A stretch of 14,450 nt of DNA from Oligoflexia bacterium (GTDB lineage Bacteria > Bdellovibrionota > UBA1018). How positions within the stretch are numbered: the stretch's first letter is position 1; the number at the start of each line of letters is the position of its first letter. A program made the translations under genes and the position numbers. The notes under the pieces were generated by a model that searched no databases, was not told the origin of the DNA, and saw only the letters and a program-made list of their open reading frames with translations. Where the stretch lies: positions 1-14,450 of the forward strand of contig CAIOHW010000088.1 in NCBI GenBank assembly GCA_903858195.1. The letters run 5' to 3'. This document shows, piece by piece, positions 1 to 7,200 of this stretch.

Positions 1-98
1 AGCGCGACGATCTTCTCGCCACGAAGCCTTTGGGCAAGGGCTGCAATCTGGGCCCCCGTGCTCAGGGTCGGGCTCGAAGGATCCGGATGCGCGCTCAC
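1..98 (-). CDS. 5' fragment of an unassigned leftward gene
   Basis: An open frame on the minus strand begins with GTG at 98-96 and stays open to the window edge (about 32 codons). The GTG overlaps the TGA of the upstream gene as GTGA, the arrangement of translationally coupled genes, which is the main reason to call it. The fragment starts with a short Pro/Ser/Thr-rich tail followed by a helix-like stretch ending in EKIVA, which could lead into the first beta strand of an alpha/beta domain. That is too little to name a family. No strong Shine-Dalgarno sequence is visible, so the start could be elsewhere. Confidence 0.4.
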   Translation of the reverse strand, partial: MSAHPDPSSPTLSTGAQIAALAQRLRGEKIVA

Positions 99-700
99 TG
101 GGCGACTCGGACCGGGTATGCCTTCTGGCCGTAGCCGTACAGATCCGTGCGGTTCACGATCACAAAGCCGTCCGGATGAGGGGTGCCGCGCTCGTTCTCG
201 TGCACCCAGTGAATGAGGGCCTTGGAGGGCGAGGCATCATAGCCGGCGGCCTTGGCATAAGAGGTGATGTAGTCGCCGCAGGCAATCACGTGGTCGCCGG
301 GTTCGACTGCCGGGTTTCCAAAGTCGCGGTTGTAGACGATCTCGATTCCGTCCTTGGGGCCGGATCCGATCATGATCTCAAAATGCGAATGATCCCCGTT
401 GCGCTTGAAGATCCGGCTCACCGTTCCCTGCACATAGCCACGGTCCTTGTACTGGTTGCGGGTGTTGCGCTTGAGCTCGAGCACGCGAGCGTTATCCAAG
501 GGCATGGGCTTCAAGTCGTTGCTCATGCAATCGGGCACCACGCCCTGGACAGGAGGCTTTCCGATCTCGCGCTTGGGAGCAGGGTCACCTTCGGGCCCTT
601 GAAAGAAAGCTTGAGCACCGCGCTCGACCACACTGAAATTCAGGGTCAGGGCCACCCAAGCGCCCAGAACTGCCATCTTCTTCCACGTAAACCGCTGCAT
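95..700 (-). CDS. Secreted DUF3465-like protein
   Basis: A protein of about 201 residues with a clear export signal: basic start (MQRFTWKK), a hydrophobic stretch at residues 9-25 and a likely signal-peptidase site after GAQA near residue 31. The mature part resembles DUF3465 proteins as I know the family: a strand-rich VQGTVSRI segment, a central region ending in a GDxVxxxGxY turn, and the characteristic C-terminal IHWVHENERGTPHPDGFV, equivalent to the family's IHWTHxDxxGxHxxGW signature. Function of the family is unknown; an OB-like fold acting in the periplasm is inference. A longer frame begins at TTG (712), but ATG at 700 is preceded by GGGAG at 5 nt and gives a better signal peptide, so I chose it. 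Two cysteines in the mature part could form a disulfide. The stop overlaps the GTG of the next gene, suggesting coupling. Confidence 0.75.
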   Translation of the reverse strand: MQRFTWKKMAVLGAWVALTLNFSVVERGAQAFFQGPEGDPAPKREIGKPPVQGVVPDCMSNDLKPMPLDNARVLELKRNTRNQYKDRGYVQGTVSRIFKRNGDHSHFEIMIGSGPKDGIEIVYNRDFGNPAVEPGDHVIACGDYITSYAKAAGYDASPSKALIHWVHENERGTPHPDGFVIVNRTDLYGYGQKAYPVRVAQ

Positions 701-732
701 GAAGACTCCCAAGGTTGACTGTTTCGGTGCGC

Positions 733-761
733 AACCTAGCGGCCTCGGGGCGGCGCGACAA
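733..761 (-). promoter_or_regulatory. Candidate sigma70-type promoter for the DUF3465-like gene
   Basis: On the minus strand TTGTCG (761-756) and TAGGTT (738-733) are separated by exactly 17 nt, and the expected start would leave a leader of about 26 nt before the ATG at 700. The match is only 4/6 and 3/6 to the E. coli consensus, so this is a position-based suggestion. Confidence 0.25.
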
Positions 762-806
762 TCAGAAAATGGGGAGGACTAAAAAAAGTGACGGATCAGA
801 AACGCT

Positions 807-1262
807 TCAAGCGCTTTCGGACACGATGCTCTTGGACACGAGGTGAATCCTCACCTGAACCTCAGCAGACGGTGCAGCCAGCACGAACTCAAGCCTGCTG
901 GGATCGTCCTGAAAGACCTTGAGGGCGAATTCTGCAATGATTCTGCGCGCCTCAGCTTCGGTATTCTGGAACTGCTCCAGCTGCAGGCGAGATTGAAACC
1001 ACTGAGCGGCGTGGCCCTGAACCTCCAGCCGACAAAAGGGCTCGCACACGAGTCCTTCGATATAGTCTGCAAACTCCTCGTCTTCTTTCCTCTGGAGCTT
1101 ACGGCGCTGCTGAAGGGCCCAGACCGGGTCCGGGTGCCCTTCCTGCAGGGCTGACTCCACGAACTCGACTTCGCGCTCATCCGAGAGGCTTTCAAGGAGT
1201 ACCGGAGAACCCTTGGACTCGAGAGACAGGAGCAAGACCACTGTGCCGGAGCGAACTACCAT
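807..1262 (-). CDS. Hypothetical protein, 151 aa
   Basis: I do not recognise this protein. It is soluble by appearance, with no signal peptide or membrane segment. It has a hydrophobic N-terminal strand (GTVVLLLSLES), a charged predominantly helical middle rich in Glu, Gln and Arg (residues ~30-75, including QQRRKLQRKEDEEF), two nearby cysteines in VCEPFC, a second helical part, and a C-terminal alternating pattern ending in EVQVRIHLVSKS that suggests a last beta strand. The ATG at 1262 has GAGAG about 8 nt upstream. It is divergent from dinG with a 109-nt gap and lies about 105 nt from the next leftward gene. A shorter opposite-strand frame at 843-1154 is less convincing because it lacks a good ribosome binding site. 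Confidence 0.55.
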   Translation of the reverse strand: MVVRSGTVVLLLSLESKGSPVLLESLSDEREVEFVESALQEGHPDPVWALQQRRKLQRKEDEEFADYIEGLVCEPFCRLEVQGHAAQWFQSRLQLEQFQNTEAEARRIIAEFALKVFQDDPSRLEFVLAAPSAEVQVRIHLVSKSIVSESA

Positions 1263-1353
1263 ACAGATACTCTCTTTTCGGCAACCCCTGCCGGCAGCCC
1301 GAGGCCGTTAACAGAGTCGTAGAATCCTTGGTCATGGCCCCCGCGACACAGGC

Positions 1354-1367
1354 TGTGCTAGCACCCG
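1354..1367 (+). promoter_or_regulatory. Palindromic start-proximal motif before dinG
   Basis: TGTGCTAGCACCCG contains the perfect 10-bp palindrome GTGCTAGCAC (1355-1364) and ends 4 nt before the dinG ATG. There is no Shine-Dalgarno sequence in the gap. Almost the same motif (TGTGCTAAGCACCCG) precedes prfC at the same distance. It may be an extended -10 (TGnTA) giving a leaderless or very short-leader transcript, or an operator. A separate -10-like TAGAAT lies at 1320-1325, without a recognisable -35. Confidence 0.35.
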
Positions 1368-1371
1368 CATC

Positions 1372-4179
1372 ATGCTGTTTTTCCTGCTGGACTTCGAAAC
1401 CACGGGCCTCGACCCGGCAAGCGACGAGCTGATCGAGGTGGGCGCGATTCGGGTCCGAGTGGAACCGAGCGGCAAATTCACCGAAGAATCGCGGTTCTCG
1501 ACTCTGGTGCGGCCGGACTCAAAAATCCCCCACGAAATCCAGCGTCTCACCGGCATTACCGACGAAGCCGTCCGGGACGCACCCGGCATCGAAGACACAC
1601 TCCCGAGGCTCCAGGAGTTTTTGTCGAGCGGCGATCCGGATTCGGATCCCGTCTGCATCGCGCACAACGCCTCGATGGAGCAGGGCTTCTTGGATGCCCT
1701 CTATGAGCGGCATCGCTCGGCAGGGCTCGGCACGCCTCCGAGGGTCATCAATTCGATCGAACCGCTCGCACTCCTGCTTGCCGAACACGGCTCGCACTCC
1801 ATGGAATCGATGCGCAAGTGGGCCGGGCTTTCGCTCGAGGGCTCGCACCGCGCGCTCGAAGATTGCGAAGCACTGCTTGCCGTGCTGAACCACGCGCAGG
1901 ATTTCATGCGCCGCGAGCGGCCGTGGGTTCCCGGCCTGGTGCTGGGTTTCTTGAAGGACGAGTCGCAGTGGGACTGGCGATGGTTTTTCGAAAACCCACT
2001 GGGCTACCACGGACTCGTCGACGAACGCCCACCGGCAAAGGCCGAACGCGGCGATCTTCGGGAGCTGAAAAAAGCGGATGAAAAGCGCTCGGATGCCCCC
2101 CTCCCTGAAAGCAGGCTCTCGAAATCCAATATCGAGACTGCACTCCAGGCAGGCGCCAGGCTTCAGGGACTGGAGCTTCGTCCCCAACAGCTGGCACTGG
2201 CCACTTCAGTGCTCGAAGCCCAGAAGTCAGGCGCACGCGTGGCGATCGAGGCCCCCACGGGAACAGGCAAGTCGCTTGGATACCTGCTTCCGGGCCTGCT
2301 CCGCGCGCGTGAGACGGGTACACCGCTCGTGGTCTCGACCCACAGCAAGGCGCTCCAAGACCAGCTCATTGAAAAGGACATTCCCAAGCTCGAGGCTGTT
2401 CTAGAAGCCCCGATTCGCGCGACCGCAGTCAAGGGACAGAACAACTACCTCTGCCTGCGAAAGCTCGACGAGTGGCTCTCGTCAGTGGGCTTTTCGCACA
2501 CACTCGAAGAAAAGTGGGCCTCGGCCTACCTCTCGGTCCTCGAGAAGGTCGAGCCTGTAGTCGTTCTTGAGAAGATCTCGCGTTACCTCCGAAATCTCTT
2601 TCCTGCCCTCGATGAAGTGATCGACCGCGTACGCTCGCAGCACACGACCACGCTGGGCCCCCCCTGCCCGTTCTACAAGCAGTGCCACTTCTTTGATTCG
2701 GCCCGCATCGCCCATGAGAGCGAAGTGATCATTGCCAATCACGCGCTCGCCTTTTCGTGGCCAGCGCACCTGCCCCAGATCCGCGACCTCGTGATTGATG
2801 AAGGGCATCACCTCGAAGAGCAGCTGACCCAATCACTCACCCAGGAACTCACCGAGTGGGATCTCGACGAAGCCTGCGACCGGTTGGCTAGAAGGCAGGG
2901 GGGTGCAGGAACTGCCAGGGGCGGAAAAAAGCTCGGCGACGCGCAGGCAATCTCGCGGCTGGTCGATGGACTGAGCTTCGAGGACTTTCTTTCACGAACT
3001 CAGGAGATCCGCACCCGATCCAGCCACCTGAGGACTGCAGCCCCGCTCTGGATGCCCCACGGCGATGGCGGAGGCGGCTCGGGCGGCGGTTACGACGGCT
3101 ACGAGCAGTCACTCGTCTTGAAAGGTCCGCAGGCCAAGCCCATTGCCATGCTCTCAGAGCTTCGCGCAGCCGTGCGCGATCTGCATGGGTTTCTGGTGCA
3201 ACTCACTCAAAAGCTTGCGGGCGCAAAAAGCTCGCTTGAGCTTGACCTGCTCAAGACCCACGAGATGCGCTTTGGAGAGTTTGCCTCGGTGCTCGAGGCC
3301 GGCCTTTCGGATGACGCAAATTTCTTAAAGACCTTCTACTGGGACGGGCGGGAGACCACTTGGCGCATTCAAATCGAGCCGATCGAAGTGGCGGGACTTG
3401 GCGAGCCCTTTTTTGCCACCAAACGCTCGGTGGTCGTCACTTCGGCAACTCTCTCTGCCGGCACGCAAAGCGAGTTTGTTACCTCTCGCGTGGGCCTGAA
3501 GCTTGGCTCCCCGCTCCTGCAGCTCCCGTCGCCCTATGATCTGGCCAAGGCGGCGACCGTCTACTTCCCGACTGCGATCTCGCCTCCCGGCACTCCAGGG
3601 CACCTCGATGCGCTCGCTTCGTTTGCCGAGACGATCACCATGGAGCTCGGCGGACGCACGCTTCTGCTGATGTCCTCGAACCGAAGACTCAGGATTGCTG
3701 CCGAGAGGCTGAGACAACGCCTGGGCCGTGCCCGCATCGAGGTCTTTGACTCGGTCTCGGATCGCAGGGCCGTCGACGGATTTTTGGCCTCCGAGCGGGC
3801 GATCCTCGTCGGCGGCGAGCGATACGGCGAAGGCCTCGACATTCCGGGCCCCAAACTCACCTGCGTGATTCTTGAAAAGATCAACGAAGCCATGACCCGA
3901 AGCCCACTTGCCGAAGCGCGAAAGTCCCGCACCAAGTTTGCGCTCTTTGACTACGACTTCCCGCTTCGGATGATCTGGCTCAAGCAGCGCGTGGGAAGAC
4001 TCATCCGCTCGCCCTCGGACACGGGAGCGGTCGTCGTCTTTGACCCTCGCTACTCGGGCTGGAGCCAGGGTTCGCGAACCCAGGTCGATCGCACGCTCGC
4101 GCCCATGCCGATCCGGATCCTGGCTCCGGATGAAATTGCGCTTCAGATTGCGAGGAAGTTTGGCTCTGCAATCTCCTGA
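1372..4179 (+). CDS. dinG: DnaQ-type exonuclease fused to DinG-family helicase
   Basis: A 935-aa superfamily 2 (XPD/DinG-like) DNA helicase with an N-terminal DEDDh 3'-5' exonuclease domain, expected to act on DNA repair or replication intermediates in the cytoplasm. Exonuclease motifs: DFETTG with D7/E9 (ExoI), HNASMEQGFL at 98-107 (ExoII) and H159/D164 (ExoIII). Helicase motifs: Walker A EAPTGTGKS (293-301), DEGHH box (476-480), a TSATLS motif near residue 690 and motif VI QRVGRLIRS (872 onward). The Fe-S region shows C361 (NNYLC), C432 and C438 (PPCPFYKQC), but the usual Cys before LG is Thr427. The usual ExoII Asp is Glu103. A Gly-rich insert (GGGGSGGG) sits near residue 565. The length fits the fused DinG architecture of Firmicutes and some deltaproteobacteria. 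ATG at 1372 is chosen because ExoI begins at residue 7. There is no ribosome binding site in front. Confidence 0.93.
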   Translation: MLFFLLDFETTGLDPASDELIEVGAIRVRVEPSGKFTEESRFSTLVRPDSKIPHEIQRLTGITDEAVRDAPGIEDTLPRLQEFLSSGDPDSDPVCIAHNASMEQGFLDALYERHRSAGLGTPPRVINSIEPLALLLAEHGSHSMESMRKWAGLSLEGSHRALEDCEALLAVLNHAQDFMRRERPWVPGLVLGFLKDESQWDWRWFFENPLGYHGLVDERPPAKAERGDLRELKKADEKRSDAPLPESRLSKSNIETALQAGARLQGLELRPQQLALATSVLEAQKSGARVAIEAPTGTGKSLGYLLPGLLRARETGTPLVVSTHSKALQDQLIEKDIPKLEAVLEAPIRATAVKGQNNYLCLRKLDEWLSSVGFSHTLEEKWASAYLSVLEKVEPVVVLEKISRYLRNLFPALDEVIDRVRSQHTTTLGPPCPFYKQCHFFDSARIAHESEVIIANHALAFSWPAHLPQIRDLVIDEGHHLEEQLTQSLTQELTEWDLDEACDRLARRQGGAGTARGGKKLGDAQAISRLVDGLSFEDFLSRTQEIRTRSSHLRTAAPLWMPHGDGGGGSGGGYDGYEQSLVLKGPQAKPIAMLSELRAAVRDLHGFLVQLTQKLAGAKSSLELDLLKTHEMRFGEFASVLEAGLSDDANFLKTFYWDGRETTWRIQIEPIEVAGLGEPFFATKRSVVVTSATLSAGTQSEFVTSRVGLKLGSPLLQLPSPYDLAKAATVYFPTAISPPGTPGHLDALASFAETITMELGGRTLLLMSSNRRLRIAAERLRQRLGRARIEVFDSVSDRRAVDGFLASERAILVGGERYGEGLDIPGPKLTCVILEKINEAMTRSPLAEARKSRTKFALFDYDFPLRMIWLKQRVGRLIRSPSDTGAVVVFDPRYSGWSQGSRTQVDRTLAPMPIRILAPDEIALQIARKFGSAIS

Positions 4180-4197
4180 CCCTCGGGGCCTCAGGAG
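4173..4197 (+). terminator. Hairpin overlapping the dinG stop codon
   Basis: CTCCTGA (4173-4179) pairs perfectly with TCAGGAG (4191-4197); the interior can add CCC/GGG pairs. The stop TGA (4177-4179) lies inside the left arm. There is no T-tract after it, so it is not a classical intrinsic terminator; it may block 3' exonucleases or attenuate readthrough. Confidence 0.4.
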
Positions 4198-4238
4198 TCG
4201 ACTACCGAATCACCGAGGAATTGAAGGGGTGTCTCTTT

Positions 4239-4266
4239 TGACTCATCTTGCGCCTCAGCTGAGTCA
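4239..4266. promoter_or_regulatory. Dyad TGACTCA-N14-TGAGTCA upstream of the protease
   Basis: A 7-bp perfect inverted repeat: TGACTCA (4239-4245) and TGAGTCA (4260-4266). The right arm overlaps a 10-bp palindrome CTCAGCTGAG (4254-4263) and is followed by GCTTTTA. It ends 17 nt before the protease ATG. It could be an operator or a weak terminator for dinG. TTGACT at 4238-4243 resembles a -35, but no -10 lies at a normal distance. Confidence 0.35.
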
Positions 4267-4283
4267 GCTTTTACCCTTTAAAG

Positions 4284-7200
4284 ATGTGTCTTCGAGTATT
4301 TTCGGGGTGCCGCCTCAGTGTTACCGGTCTCCTGTTGCTCCTTCTGACCTCGGTCATCCCGGCGCTGGCTGCAGAGAGCGAAACACGGGTTACCGACTTA
4401 GCGAACTCGTCTCTTAGTTCACCACAGCGATATCTGTTGAGTGCAGACTTTTCCTTCGATGCCAACCATCTCAGCCAGTTGCACACACTCTACTCGCTGA
4501 CCCTTTCCAAGCTCTCCGTACTCCCCGAGAAGCGGCATCCCATTTTCACACTTGCGCCGAACGTACTGGCCATCGAGTCACCCGCAGGACTCGACAGTTG
4601 GATCTTCTTCAACCAGTTCCTCGAGTTCGTAGAGGAGCAGTTTGGGGCACAGGTGAGTATTGAACCGGAGCTAACTCTCTTATCGGCAGCGCTGCTGGAT
4701 CAAGGCTCTCCGAGATTCTTCGAATCGGAACTCAAGGTGGGACGCTTCTTTATTGGCCCGTCCACTCCTGCCGACACTGCATGGCAGCTTCTTGGGCTTC
4801 GGGGAGTCGGCCCGGGACATCCCTCCACGGGAATTGCCATCATTGATATGCCTCTGAATCCAGAAGAGGCTTGGTACCCAAATGAGATTCGACCGCCAGA
4901 CCGAATGGTCGACTTAGGCACCGCCGTTCCCGCCAACTCTCCCACGACCCATGGATCGATGGTTTCCTGGCCAATCTGGGCCAAAAGCAATCAAAGATTT
5001 TCGAGCGGGATTTGCCCGGATTGCAGTCGGTCCATCTATGGAATTGGCGGGTTCAATCCCTACGCCAATGCATCGCAGGGATCGCTTCCAAATATCAGGC
5101 TACTCACGAGCCAGGCCATCGCTCAGCTCGAGCGAGCAAGGCTTGACCAGACAGTCCAGATCGTCAACCTGAGCTGGGGGGTCCCATTCCCAAGCCCAGC
5201 ACTCAGGCGTGCTGTGCGCTCGGTCATCGATGCCGGGAAGACCGTGGTCGCCGCAACTGGAAACGAGTCCATGGAGCGCACCCCCATTTATCCGGCAGGT
5301 TGGGCGGATGTTCTAGCAGCGGGCTCTAACGGTGAAATTGCGTCCTGGGGAAGTCTCACAGCCACGAACCAAAAGTCGGTATTTGCAAATGGCGGAGCAA
5401 AGCTGACGGCACCTGGTTTTTCCAGAACTCCCCGGTTCTTGAGCGGCATGGGCATGAGTACATCGAGTCTTTACGAATCTGGGACTTCCTTCTCCTCGCC
5501 TGAAATAGCCGGCGTGCTCGGGCTCTTGAGGTCAACCTATTCAAGCCAGCCGGGGTCCTTCCCCCTGTTGCAAGCCAAGACCCCGGGCGAGCTTAGAGAG
5601 TACCTCGAGGAGGTCCTATTTCGGACGGCCAGGGACATCGGCACATCCGCAGGGTTCGATCAGGATACAGGCTATGGCCAGGTTGATGCTGCGGCCGCAA
5701 TCACCACGCTTCTGGGTGATCATTCGGCGTCGGTTGAAATGCATCCAGGATTGGTTTACGGAATCCAGGAGAATCTGGACCACGGCAATCCCGAGAGCAT
5801 GCTCAATCGAGAGATGCAGCGTCTTGCCAGCTCGGCCTCATCGGACTTCAAATTGCCCTTCCATGAAACTGTGGGATCCTGCAGTGGCGCAACCGGCGCC
5901 CTTTCATTCCTGAGTGGAGTCCCCATCTCAAAAATCATCATCCACCGTCCAAAAGTCCATGTCGATGTAAGCAACTATTCCCTCTCATGGCGGCTGGCCT
6001 CCCAACAGGCACAGGCAGACTTCTCATACGACTACGCGGCCGGAGTCGACATCTCACTGGATCTTTTTACCCAGATCAACTGCTGGATTCCGCTGATTCC
6101 CCCGCTTCGCATAACCCTTCATCTGGACTGGGCACCCAGATCCTTCCTCGGGGGCAATGGGCCGTTGGCCCCATCAAATTCCACGATCCGGGGTCTAGCC
6201 ACATATCGCCTGAGAGGCAGTTACCAGGAGCTTCACCAGCAGACCCAAAGATCATCTTGGGGGATCCAAACCAGCCTGAGCGGCCTACCCACCCCTTTCC
6301 TGACCGCTCTGGCCCGCCGCTTTATTGATCGGAATATTACCCCTTTTTTCAGGGATATTTTCGCACCTGCACTGGAACAACAGATGTTCACCATGACTCG
6401 ACTGATGCTGGATTCGACGCTGAATGCAGACCGCAGCCAGCCGGAGGCATTTTTTGGCTACCGCATCGGCCGCGAAAACTCTGAGCTCGTTGCCTCAAGT
6501 CCCGGCAGTTCTTTCGGTCATTTTCCAAATCCCGCATCCAGCCGCTCCAGCTTTGCAGTCGTCAAACCGCTTGAGAGCCAACCGGCCGGGGCCGCTCATC
6601 CCTGGGCCTACTCGCCTGCAGCACCAGTGCCTCCTCCAGCTTTTGGGCCTTCGAGTCGATCGACCTCGGTCTACGCCAATCCATCTTTCCTGTACAAACA
6701 ACTGCTGGAGATGGTCAGGCGCGGACACTTCGAGTTAGGAGACGCAACGGTACACACAAGCACTCCGCAGGTGCCAAATGTGTCAATAGGCATCCACGAT
6801 GTCTCCATCGCTCAGGCGCCAACGGTTCAAATTTTCCCCAATATCAATACCGAAGGCCATTCAGGAGAACTGGGGTTTGTGTTTGATTCCCGAATCGTTG
6901 CGCACCAGATCGATGCACCTCCGGGGCCGGGTGTTCCAGTGCGGTTCGAGATCGCCATGCCAATCATCGCCCGGGATTCGTACAAGGACAGGAACAGCGA
7001 GGCAAACCACCTGATTGCCGGGAGACGTGAGAATAGGATCACGGTTGCATTTGATTCCATACGAGTTGGAGTCATCGGTTGGGATCCGGCATCTCCTTCA
7101 TCCGCGCCCACCCATGACGACCTACGAACGACATTTTTGTGGACCCATGGTCTCCATCTGGTCCGGCTCGTTCAAAGCCTTTCCACCTACCGGGTAGGCC

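Noticed and set aside
176..718. Rightward 180-codon open frame
   Set aside because: It is antisense to the DUF3465-like gene, has no recognisable domain, and exists because GC-rich antisense frames stay open.
781..817. Possible terminator after the 151-aa gene (imperfect GCGCTTGAAGCG dyad and a later T7 run on the minus strand)
   Set aside because: The stem is short and the T run is about 13 nt away from it, so it does not form an intrinsic terminator.
843..1154. Rightward 103-codon frame opposite the 151-aa protein
   Set aside because: It is shorter, has no ribosome binding site and no family resemblance; the leftward frame has a start with a purine-rich site.
1519..2187. Leftward 222-codon frame inside dinG
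   Set aside because: It is antisense to conserved exonuclease motifs; composition shadow only.
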